A stretch of 64,000 nucleotides of DNA, taken from positions 12,524,001 to 12,588,000 of the forward strand of contig OZ316891.1 of assembly GCA_973895155.1 (NCBI GenBank). The letters run 5' to 3'. Positions within the stretch are counted from its first letter, which is position 1; every line of letters begins with the position of its first letter. Under the pieces are notes generated by a model, which ran no database searches, was not told the origin of the DNA, and was given only the letters and a program-made list of their open reading frames with translations. The stretch comes from Marsupella aquatica. Lineage: Eukaryota > Marchantiophyta. This document shows positions 12,791-23,800 of this stretch, in pieces. A program made the position numbers and the translations under genes.

Positions 12791-12896
12791 GCGATTTTGG
12801 TGCCCCACCACAAACTGAAGTTTCCGTTCAGCCAATTAGTGGAGTGTATTTTCAAGGCGACACAAAAAGTCGACACGCCCACGCCCTTGGTGTATA

Positions 12897-13260
12897 TTAA
12901 TCGAGTGTATTCTCAAGGCGGAAACCCTGCGGGATCCGCGAAGTAACAAACAAGTGGCAGGTCGATCCCAATTCTTCACGCGGTTTCTTTTCTCGGAGAT
13001 CGTGAATCGTGACGGTCTGAGAAGCGGAGTAGTTGAGTTTTCACACGTAAAAACACAGCAGCTCGTTTCGTGGAAGGAGCTGCGGACTGTCGATGAGATT
13101 CGGCCTCATCTGCTCAAAAAAGCTTCGCACAATCGCACGGCAATTCTCGAGTCGAGACAGATCTTTCCTGACGTGCGTCCCCCATTCATTCATCCAAAGG
13201 TGCAGCGAAAAAAATCTCCCCTCCCGCAACTGCGTCGCTGGTTCGCGCCACACCTAAAAA
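12897..13260 (+). repeat. Left arm of an inverted duplication flanking the calmodulin-like gene
   Basis: This arm matches the reverse complement of 15690-16066. Shared blocks include TTAATCGAGTGT, CAAGTGGCAGGTCGATCCCA, CTTCACGCGGTT, CGGAGATCGTGAATCGTGAC, GTCGATGAGATTCGGCC and TTCCTGACGTGCGTC. The copies differ by substitutions and by indels that are not multiples of three, so the match does not look like selected protein coding, although open frames exist in this copy on both strands (+ from 12954, - from 13253). Confidence 0.85.
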
Positions 13261-14204
13261 TACACGTCGAACTGGGTTTGAATTCTGTATTTCTGTGTGC
13301 CGGCAGAATGAGCAGTATAGACCACGGATAACTGTCGCCATTCGTCCAAACGCAAGTGCATCGTCCACTTCGCCTGGAACGGCCATTCTTGTTGCTCTCT
13401 TTCTTCGGCACAGTACTGTACTTCCGAGTTTTCCAGTCAGGAACTTGCTTATTTTCGGGATCGTAGTACGAGTCATCGACTCGCCCCGCTCGCAAAACAT
13501 TTACGGTTTTCTGTTGAGGTGGATTTCGAGAACCCATGTCCTGAAATCAACTTTCGGCATTTCCTTCGCATGGTGACTGGAATTGAAGTTAGCTAAGCTC
13601 CCGTCGAATGCAGCACAAACCGACGCTTGGAATCACAAAGCGGGGATGAATTTAGTCTGACAATTTGGGACGTTTGAACAGAGTCCAATTGGCGAGGCCG
13701 ACTGAACCATCATCAAAGTTAAATCTACAACCTGTGCAGTCTTAGAGCATGCATGCAGGGTGCCGGGCAATTACACGGGGACTGTCAGCCACCAGTTGAT
13801 TGGATACTTGCAACGTGAACGGGACCGTCAGTACTTGGAATTCGAACGGCGGAGCGGCTTTTTTACCACAAGGTAGCATCATGACAGCACATTACTCTTT
13901 GAGCAAAATCAGCCAGCTACTGTAGCTAGTCGTTCGAAATAATTGCTCCACATAATGGATGAGACAACTAGAATGAAGGTTGTATACAATTATAGAGGTT
14001 TCAGATGACAGCGCGCTACATTGTGCAACTGCGAAGTTCGAGGTAGGTTCACTAGCCAGCTAGGGAGATGGTTTTGTACTTCTGCAGATACCTAACATTA
14101 TCAAAATTCGGGGCTTGTGAAAAGTCCTGTCTCGGATGCCAACGCCGCGCAAGTACTGAGTCTTGTTTCACTGTTCTTAATCTACAGCGTTGTGAACGAA
14201 TATA
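13261..14204 (+). other. Presumed 5' region of the calmodulin-like gene
   Basis: This stretch separates the left inverted-repeat arm from the calmodulin-like start codon. A hydrophilic 115-codon frame exists on the minus strand (13537 to 13190, starting MGSRNPPQQKT), but it runs into the repeat arm and matches nothing I know. The rest is unremarkable and presumably holds the promoter and leader. Confidence 0.45.
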
Positions 14205-14930
14205 ATGAAGCTGCCAAAGATCTTCCAAACGAGGAAGCCTTCTTCGCCCGATCTGGGCTCTGCTAGTGTTTCAAGGACGTCTTCGTCTTCGGCTCACGGT
14301 TCATCTTCGCCCATTTCGTCTGACTCGTTGGTGGAGATTGTGGAGATTCAAAGTGCCGCTCCAGGCAACGAAGCCGGTCTGAGCAATTCTCGTATCAAGG
14401 AGAACGCGAAGAGCACGGAGATAACTTCAGCAGATAACTCTGACTACGAAATCTCGAGGGTTTCACCTTCGGCTGGTGATCCGGAGTACAAGGAATTGGC
14501 CGACGCATTCAAAATCTTCGACAGAAATGGCGATGGTAAAATTTCTGGAAGTGAACTTGGGGAGGTACTGCGATCGCTCGGAGACGATATTTCCGAAGGG
14601 GATTTACAACTCATGGTTGAGGCCGTAGATGTTGATGGAGACGGGTACATTGATCTTCAAGAGTTCGTCGATTTGAATAAAGTCGCTGGTGATGGAGCGG
14701 GAACAGCGGCGCGGTCAGACGAGTTGAGAGCTGCCTTCCACGTCTTCGACGTCGACAACAATAACTACATTTCTGCTGATGAACTTCATCAAGTCCTGAG
14801 CCGGCTAGGGCAACAAAGCCTCACCATCGAAGAATGCAGCCGGATGATCGAAGGGGTTGACGAAGATGGCGACGGGTTGGTCGATTTTGCAGAGTTCGAA
14901 AGGATGATGACCGACAACTGCGTGTTTTGA
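14205..14930 (+). CDS. Calmodulin-like protein with four EF-hands, 241 aa, single exon
   Basis: This is a plant calmodulin-like (CML) calcium sensor. The first ~90 residues are Ser-rich and low-complexity, with no membrane segment or clear signal peptide. Four EF-hand loops follow: residues 106-117 (DRNGDGKISGSE), 142-153 (DVDGDGYIDLQE), 182-193 (DVDNNNYISADE) and 219-230 (DEDGDGLVDFAE). Loops 1, 2 and 4 look fully competent. Loop 3 has Asn instead of the conserved Gly at position 6 and Asn at position 5, so its calcium affinity may be altered. The frame is intronless, common among plant CMLs. The ATG at 14205 gives the whole ORF. The gene lies between the two arms of an inverted repeat, which may indicate local rearrangement or capture by an element. 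Its binding partners cannot be inferred from sequence. Confidence 0.92.
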   Translation: MKLPKIFQTRKPSSPDLGSASVSRTSSSSAHGSSSPISSDSLVEIVEIQSAAPGNEAGLSNSRIKENAKSTEITSADNSDYEISRVSPSAGDPEYKELADAFKIFDRNGDGKISGSELGEVLRSLGDDISEGDLQLMVEAVDVDGDGYIDLQEFVDLNKVAGDGAGTAARSDELRAAFHVFDVDNNNYISADELHQVLSRLGQQSLTIEECSRMIEGVDEDGDGLVDFAEFERMMTDNCVF

Positions 14931-15689
14931 CATTTAGATTAGTGCAGATGATTACACACAGTTACAGCAGTTGTGCCAGATTGGGCTTGAGATTTAATCG
15001 TCAAGTGAACCAGGTCTTCGTTGGGGGTCATTTCTCTGAGGGGTCTTTTAGCTCGTACGTCCTTCCTGGCAGCAAGACAAGAGTGGTTTCAACGGCACAA
15101 ATTTAAAGAGTCCCTTGTAGATAGACATATGGATAGAAGTATGAACTTCTGGCGTTTGGTTTTCTCGTGTAACAACTTATCGGTTTTGTCTAACCGGGTA
15201 TTTCATTTGAGTCTTGTCGGCTCTTTGCATGATAATCGGTTCCACGTATGTTGCAGCGCGACTGAGATGTAGGTGACATGTTAATACTCATTGTGTGATA
15301 CTGCTTTCTGGTTCAGAGTTTTGAGCTCGTGGAAAGAATTCCCAGCTCAAATGTATGTCCTACTCTCGTCAGTAAGTACAAGATCGCTTCCATTCAAGTT
15401 ACGGCGCAACTGAAAAGGCAGTAAATGGTTGATTTGACATTCATAGGGGACACTCCGTTGTAATTAATTCAAACCTTCCCTTCTTAAAAGTTTCCAAGCT
15501 CCGTCGAATGTACTCCCCTTCGATCACAAAACACATACTGCAACGATGTACTGTAGTAGCTATCATCTGTCAGACGCCTGGGTACACTATAGAGATTTTG
15601 CAATGTTATCATGAATGCTCTGAGTTCGACATAAGCTACTGCTTGCTTAGTCGTGCTACGCTTTATTGTGGAAAGCACTGTAGAGAGCG
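14931..15689 (+). other. 3' flank of the calmodulin-like gene
   Basis: The stretch presumably carries the 3' untranslated region. No further gene is recognised. Open frames here are short and without domains. Confidence 0.45.
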
Positions 15690-16066
15690 AGATAAATTTC
15701 GATTAATATTTTTACGTAGGTTGCGAACTTGCGAAGCAATTGAGGGAAGGGAGATTTCCGGCTGTACCTGTAGATGAATGGATGGGAGACGCACGTCAGG
15801 AAGGAGTTGTCCCGACTTGAAAATTGCCGTGCTAAGCTTTTTGATCAGATAGGGCCGAATCTCATCGACCGTTCCCAGAGCGCCTTCCACGAAACGAGCT
15901 GCTGTGTTTTACGTGTGAAAACTCTCAACTACTCCGCTGCTCACCGTCACGATTCACGATCTCCGAGAAAGCAACCGCGTGAAGAATTTTGGGATCGACC
16001 TGCCACTTGATCGTTACTTCTCCGATCCTGCTGCGCGTCGTCGTTTTAATCTTCACACTCGATTAA
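15690..16066 (-). repeat. Right arm of the inverted duplication flanking the calmodulin-like gene
   Basis: Reverse-complemented, this arm aligns with 12897-13260 over roughly 350 bp, including CGGAGATCGTGAATCGTGAC and CTTCCTGACGTGCGTC. A deletion of about 9 bp relative to the left arm follows the CAAAAAGCTT block. The arms are separated by about 2.4 kb that contains the calmodulin-like gene. Confidence 0.85.
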
Positions 16067-16120
16067 TTTTAACTGTACAATCTGGATCGAAAGCTACTTT
16101 TCAGAACCTACTGTCTACAG

Positions 16121-16414
16121 TGAAACTGGTAGACCTCTTGTGCCTTTGAAAATGCTATGCACTAGACTAATCTTACTATATAATATCGCCTACTGGCTAG
16201 AGCTAAACTGGTAGACCTGTTTCAGCCTTTCAAAATACACTAGACTAATCTAACTATATAATATTGCCCACTGGCTAGAGTGAAGCTTATAGATTGTCAC
16301 TCTGGGACGTCCCACTTCAGGCGCTATAGGTGAAACTTGTAGACCTGTTTCAGCCTTCGAAAATAAAATACTCTAGACTAATCTAACTATATAATATAGC
16401 CCACTGGCTAGAGT
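16121..16414. repeat. Three direct copies of an ~80-bp repeat
   Basis: Copies occupy about 16121-16202, 16203-16281 and 16329-16414. Each contains GTAGACCT-TT..CC, then ACTAGACTAATCT-ACTATA, then ATAATAT-GCC-ACTGGCTAGAG. Copies 2 and 3 are separated by a 47-bp unrelated segment. A shorter repeat, GGGACCCCCAACAT, follows twice (about 16418 and 16483). Confidence 0.8.
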
Positions 16415-19400
16415 GAAGGGACCCCCAACATTAAGCTAGCGAAAACTCTATCTGGTGGAAAAAGGGGATTCACTTCGAAGTTGGGACCCCCAACATCAGG
16501 CAAGAGGAAACTGTAGCCCGCGGAAATGAGGATTGGACGTAGGTGAGTTTCTAGGTTTGGCTAGGGGAAACGCATGGCTTATCTACAGTGCCCACTAGTA
16601 AATACTGGAAAATTATGTACACACTTGTGAATAATGGGAAAGTGTTTGGACAGACTCGGAGACTTGATTCATGCCAATAACCCATTTTTAAATCAGGGAA
16701 TCCATATGCCAGGCTGGTGAGGGGGTTATGGCCATACTTGATGCTGGGACATATACCACACGATGCCAAGTGAATAGTTCAATTGTAACGTATTTCTTTT
16801 GCATTGTGCAAGTACTGGAACATTTTGCTCACAAAACACTCATGGATAAAAAAGAAAGTATTCTTTGTATTTCTGCATCTAGTTACTCATCACCTGAGAT
16901 GCATAAATAGATTGGCTCAGATTCCTAGGCTTCTCCTTGTTTTCTCTCCCTTCTTGGGTTTCCTATCTGGATCATGTGTCCCAGTTTGGCACTTTTTGTT
17001 CATTTGCAGTGTGTTATATATAGTCAGTGAAAGATATTACTATGTATCATTATAACAAAATTGCACACACATCAAAAATATTTAATTTTCAGTGCGCTGA
17101 TTGCATCCTGTTTGTACTCTTGTCCAATGTCTCCCAGCATTACAATAAATAGACTTCATTGAAAACTTAGAGGGAAGATTCTTAAGTATATAGTTACAGT
17201 CCGACTCTTGCATTTCCTCATTGGTTTCGCCCCTGTACTCTTACCACATGTTTGAACTTGGCCAAAGAAGGTTTGAGCCACTCCCTCCTTCCCACACAAG
17301 GAAAATATGAATTCTCAATGTTGTGCCCCTTTCTGGTTTTGAGACTTAAGTTGAGCTTTACCATTGAGCCCTGCAGTCCTATATGATTCTTCTGTCCTTT
17401 TGTAGACATTTGTCTTTGCAACTTTTTAGACAGTGTGGACACCATGAATGCTTTGGAGGTGTAGAAGGCGAATTTCAAAATTGAGCCTGTGCTTTTGTGT
17501 TTGTGTGAATGAGGTTTCACAATGTCTTGAAGGTCCCCTATGCAGGTGATTGAGCTCTTATGTGACACAATTGTTGCCACAGGTGGTGTGGCAACTCGAG
17601 AAGCCCTGCCATGCCACCTATAGTTGCGGGTCCACTCTCAAGTCTCAATGCTATGTACTTTTGCACTTTGCAATATGCAGAGCTCTTTGAAAATCAAAAT
17701 TGTCACATTGCTTGTGCACATTGTTAGGGCTCATTCATTTCAAAGCTCTTAATTTACTCTACACTTCCATCCAACTGGTGCTCGAAGACTTGTTCCAGAT
17801 AAATTGTGTTTGCAGTTTGTAAATTCAATCTGAGGTTTGGATCTTGAGTACAATATTAGATCCTGGGAGATATATGTAGAATGCTAGATGTAGGCTCTCC
17901 TATTGTATAGTTCTTCCCATGACTAGATGCCAATTTATGGAGTCATAGTTGACAACATCTTTGATGGTGGTAGTCATTCACAGTTGGGGCAACAAGATGA
18001 ACATTCATTGTTGGCAGTTGTCAACAAGGTTGCGTAACCAAGAGCAGCACTGCCCACTTTGGTGAGTTTTCCATAATCATATGCTTATTCTAAAGGTAAA
18101 CCAGGATTAACCTTTGAGGCAAATTTTTAGCATCTGACTCATGTTGCCTAGTCTGATTGTAGCTGATACCCATGATTGGTTATTTCTAGTACAGGATGTA
18201 TGCTTTGTACATAACCCTATGTTATAGACTCAGGTTGTCAGCTAAAACATGTTAGAACCAGGTTTCAAAACTATTCAAAATTGCTAATATTTTCGCCCTA
18301 ATGTGATTTAAAAAATTTAGCACAATTATTCTATAAATTACAAAAAATTCTTCCATTGTTCAAATTGATCATAGTTCTAATACAAAAATGGATACTTTGG
18401 ATCCAACTTGTATGCAGGGGCTTGGCCATTTTTGAATACTGACTTTAGTACTTGGACCCCTCATGTTAGTACCTAGAGAAAAAACTGTGGTCCAAGTACT
18501 ACAGTCAGTCTTCAAACTTGAAGATGGTAGTTCCAAGTGCACACCTCAAGTTGAAGGTTGAATACAAATTAAAATCGATTTATACTCATCTTGTGGACCT
18601 TGTGGACGAAGAGAAAGGTAGGTAATCAGTAAAGCTTTGGGGACTCATGATGCTAGGGTAACCTTTCTTCTTCTTTCACTCAATGCTTTGGAGATATAAA
18701 TCAACTTGTTTCCTCCTAGATTAATTGTGAGGCTACACATATTGTAGTGCGTTAGGGCTCCTCAACTCAAGCACACAATAATCTTTTGACATTCTTGGAG
18801 GCCTTCGTATTAGAAGTGCCTTGCTTGGTTGTAGAAGGTGGGGTATCTGGACAAAAAGTCATTCAATGTTGGCACTGAAGTCCTACTCTGGACAAAGTAT
18901 GGTTATCTGCTGTTTTTACAGTAAAGATTACAAGGATTGCACCATTAGCAGTAGGGTTAAGACCGCAAGTCAACAGACTTTGAAGGTGCAGAGGGTCATG
19001 GATCGTCACTACCTTGTATTGGGCTAGGCACTCTAGTAGTGAATATGACTTCCCTGCGTTTCTTGGATAGGGTTCAGGGGTTTACTACTGTCGTAGTCCA
19101 TATGGACCACTCTGAAACATAAATTTGAACTCTTTGAGTGTATTCTTTTTAGATAGAGCTGTGGTTATGGTGTGAGCTACTTTTTTAATCGTTTGATTTA
19201 CACTTCTGAATCGAAAATTATTTCTGTTATGTTCTTTTTGATGTACAAAAAGACACTACACAACTGCACCGTGAACAATTTTGATGGTTAAAGAATGAAT
19301 TTGGAGTTGCTGATGGGGATATTCATTGCAGACCCTTTTCACATGGAGTACGATCAATCATACAAGTCTCAGGTACATAGTAACTTGGGGAGTTGCAAAA

Positions 19401-20810
19401 GGCATTTTCATGATTGTTTCCCAATCTTGTGACCGAGATTGTATACTACTCTGTAATGGTATTTGCAGCCTTGTCGTTGTGCAGCCACAAATCGCAACTA
19501 TGTAGTCCTTAGTCCAGTCGAAAAGTCGGATCCAGAACATGGATACCAAAGCTTGCAATCAAGCAAGGGACGCTGTAAAACGTTGCTTTGATTGTATGGT
19601 CTGCGTCCATCACAAATTTCCAATGCACCTGAATCCTACTCTCCAGATTCAGAAACGATTCAGATTCATGTCTCATTGACTCCTAGAAAGATTGGAAGGC
19701 TTCCATACTCCCAGACATGAATCATGGATGGGCCGTTAATTATACATTTTGACAGAAATCACTTGAAATATCCTCTAACCAAACTAAGCAATAACTGATG
19801 GAGTCGTTAGCCAACAGCTACATAGCACTTTGGGCCAATCCGGATATGAATCCTGCGCGGTTTCCTTTCAGACATTTGTCCGGCAGAAGAGTACCGAACT
19901 AGAAAGTAAACATTTAAAGGGTTAGCGAGAACATAATTTCTTTATATCGCGACCTCGATGATGAACATACAAGACTTGGACCACGCAGGAACCCAACAGA
20001 GGCACGTCTGTCTCCAAAGAGAATCGGCACACAATAATTATGGATTTCTCCGTACAATAATAACATATCACAATCTCCCCTGAGAACCTGCAAAAATCTC
20101 TGCAGTGTGAGTCATGGATCTTTGGGATTGTCATCTTTACCTCAGCTCAACCACAAAGCATGAAGCGGGCTATCGTACTGTTTGACGTAATCACACCAGA
20201 TCAAGAGAACTAGTGGAAAACGAACTACTGCAGCGCATACCATTAGATGAAATTCAGAGAAACGAAAAAATGTCTGACAGCAATATTAAGACGAAGATAA
20301 ATTGCAACAACAAATTGTTATGTTAGTCACAAATACCTTGACAGAAAGACGTGCTTTCCCCACTCATGTTTTACATTTGTACAAGACCTATCGACCATTT
20401 TCTCCCATCTGGTACTGACAAATCTCCAGCAGGCAATCTGGTACAAAAGCTCAAGGACAGTCCGTGCATTAGTATTGCGATTACCATCACGACTTCGCTA
20501 GGCAACTTTCATCCGTCTTACAGTTGCTGGCTTTCAGAATTGTAACTATCGACGAGAAAATTTCCTTCAGCAAGTTTTGTTGATAGCCGCGGACGTCGAG
20601 TGGACTCCACGAATGACCAAAAAATTTCCCCGTTCCAGTTTCCGACGAGCTAATATCAAGGGTTTGAAATATACCAGAGGCATGGGAAACGATCAAGTAC
20701 ACCTATTGCCTAAAAGATTATATTAGACAATGGGAATACCTTTGACTCTTCCTCCTTAAACTAACAATCTCAAGTCTATACAAGAAGAGGCATTAACTAC
20801 AAAGAGTACC
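16415..20810. other. Gene-poor intergenic DNA
   Basis: About 4.4 kb contain no coding region I can support. A 120-codon minus-strand open frame at 17580-17218 has neither a known domain nor an ATG at its 5' end. The last few hundred bases should include the 3' untranslated region of the BRUTUS-like gene, which ends at 20811. Confidence 0.5.
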
Positions 20811-23800
20811 TCATATTGTTCTGGTGTTATAAGAACCGCAAAAGTTGCACTTATGATACAACCAATGAAATGGTGCGCTTCCTTTCCTTTCACAATCATT
20901 GCACAAAATGTCCTGACCACAACCACACGAAATGTTGATGCGTCATGGAATACTCGAAAATTTGTAGCGTTAACACAGTAAAAACATCGTGGCTAGTACA
21001 AATTCAGCTAGAAATAGCCAAATAGTAAATCCCTCAGCTCTTTGCAGTAATGTACCTGCTGTCGGTTATGGTACTCTGGGGGCAGCTGTTCCGCTGCCAA
21101 GAGAGCATCCAGCATACCAAAATATACCTATAACACGGTATTGTTACGTTAGATGTGAACAAGAGTTACGCACAAAGGTCCATGATACCGAACGAGACTA
21201 AAAGTCAACCGCTGATGGCTTGACAAAGAGAACTAGTTCTTGGACAACAGAAAACTCATTTCAACGAGCAGGAAGGAATCCGATCTAAACACCTACCGCC
21301 ATGTCTCCAACTGACTTGCTGCAGATTGGACAAGTATAATTGCTACAAGCATATGCCTGCAGAACCAACAAAGGAAGAAGGTCGGCACGAAGGTCTAGTC
21401 GGCGTAAAATTTATGATAACCATGTGCAGCAAACGATTGTAAGAACATGATCCTAAAAATCCCACATTGCCTCCTCGAATTGCGAGTTCCACAAATACCA
21501 CATGGATCTTAGAAAAGTTCTGTGCACTAGGTAGGATATTGTGGACCAGAAATTCCAACCATCAAAATTGCTTCCCTAAAAGGCTGAGACAATTTGTCTT
21601 CATCTACTTTGACACGTAAAAAAAACCCGAACAAGAAGGACATGAAAAGGCCAACTTGACATACCTTGAAACAATCTGAATGCATAAAGTGACCACAAGG
21701 CAGGGCCTTCACAGGTGTGTTCGAGGTGAAGAGAAAGTCATGACAGATGGGGCAGTCTGATTCCATTCCTTTCTCACGACACTTATGCACAGTGAGTTGC
21801 ATGGACATGCAAGCATTACATGTCATGCAGTGAAAGTAATCCTGGCCCAAGCCCTTACCAACTCGACAGAGGTTGCAGAAGGGACAATGGTATATTTCCC
21901 TACAAGCACAGGAAAGCCGATGAACAACAGTCACGACAGGAAAGCTCGTAATTGCACTGCAAAAGGGGATGAACCTAGACCTGTCATCACCTAAATACGA
22001 AAGAGATGTAAATTACTGGCCTGTCGAGCTACGTTGAAAACAAAGGATGTGCTAAACAAACAAAAGAGAAGCTCGGCTAATTATTACCTGTCATCGTTGT
22101 TAAAAAACTTGCAAATGCCACAGTAGTATTTTGCCATGGAATACCCATTGCATGAGGGTGTCGAACACACTTGTGCAACAGGTTGGACTTGTAAACATTT
22201 CATGCACATCATCTCCGTGGTTGCATGCCTACTCAAAACCAAATGTCAATACTACATGTAACGTTGCCCGAAAAGTAGATTTCAATTAAAAGCTCCCAGA
22301 AAATCCAAGTGTTTGTATGTATTTTCCCACGGACCAAATAAATTACAATTTTACAGCAACACCAAGAAGCCAAATTTGTCACAAAATAACTAACACCAAG
22401 ATAAAATGAGTACAGCATTATATCATACGTTTCCATTTATTGAATATTCCAAATTCGTTCTGCATGTCATACGTACTCGACGTTTACTCTAGAGATCAAC
22501 TGGGAAAACTCTTCCTCACATCAAATGATCCATTACATAAGTGACTAGGATAACAGAAAGTTGAATTCAAATAACAAACTATAGAAGGCCAACCTGTCCA
22601 TCGAGTGGTCACTGACTTTATCATGGCAAAACCGGCATGTCGTCAACAAGCCACAACAAGCCGCCTTGATCTTGCATTTGCGCTGATAGTGTTCACATCC
22701 AAACACTCCTCGGCTTTCATCATGGAATGATACACACTGTCCTGGATCTTCGAGCGCATCCCCTACCACATCCTCTTCATTGTTGGATAGCTGTTGCTGA
22801 GCAACAATCCAGCGACTGCAGTGTGGACCGTAGCATGTTATTTGAAATTGTGGCAAACAAGATCAAAACGTCGGAGATCAATTAACTACCTCGAGTACAA
22901 ATTTGACAAGCAGTACTGACCTTGTCATAAGATTTTGAATAAGATAAGCCTTCCGTCGCGGATCGAGAGAGCTATCTCTGGAAACTTTGCGAATTGCAGC
23001 CTCCAGCTCCTTTTGATTCATTCTAAAAATATCTCTCCATCCAGGTTTGAAAGTTTCACTACCATCTCCAACTAAAAGCCTTCTGTCATCTCCTTTATCT
23101 ATCCCGACCATATCTACTTTGTATCCCACCTCACTAGGCACTGAACCGGCAGGTTCGTCACTCTTGTACCCATCAGCTTCTTCATCCACTCCATCGGGTG
23201 AATCACGATTCGACACCAGTAACTCGGGGGCAGAGTTCTGAGATGAAGGACTCGTCGTCGTACTAAGTTCACCACCCAAAGTACCATGGCCTAAGTAATC
23301 TGCCACAATCTGCAAGGATTCATCTGAGCCAGAAGGAGGAGTTTTATCTCTGGCAAATTTGGCCGATTGTGGGGTCACAGAAGAACTGTCTTTCCACCAG
23401 GCACTCAACCATTTATCAAACATGGTATTCCGGGTGGCTTGTCGCCAAGTGTCCATCATCGTGTTTTGTTCTTGCTCAGTGAGGGCTGTGGTAACCCAAG
23501 GCAGCATAGCTTGTAAAACTTCTGCACCCGTCGTTCCAATGATCTGTCCAACTATTTTATCCTGCTCTTCTATCGTAAAGTGCACATCAAACAAAGGCCA
23601 GAGTTCAAGCTCTTCTCTTGAAACATGCTGGTCAAGGCTTATCCGTACAGATTTGCACATGCGCTGCAATTTGCCAGCTAAATCTTGTTGCCGCCTTGCA
23701 ATCTCACCTTTCCTAGTGACGTCTCCTAACTCACTCTGCCCCTGAGATGCAGTAGGGACATGCGCATATACAGGGCTGTGAAGTAGCCAAAGCTCCTGAA

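Noticed and set aside
13190-13537. 115-codon minus-strand open frame starting MGSRNPPQQKT
   Set aside because: Plausible hydrophilic composition, but it runs into the inverted-repeat arm, whose other copy has frame-breaking indels; no homologue recognised.
17218-17580. 120-codon minus-strand open frame
   Set aside because: No ATG at its 5' end, no recognisable domain and no supporting exon structure; probably chance or an old repeat.
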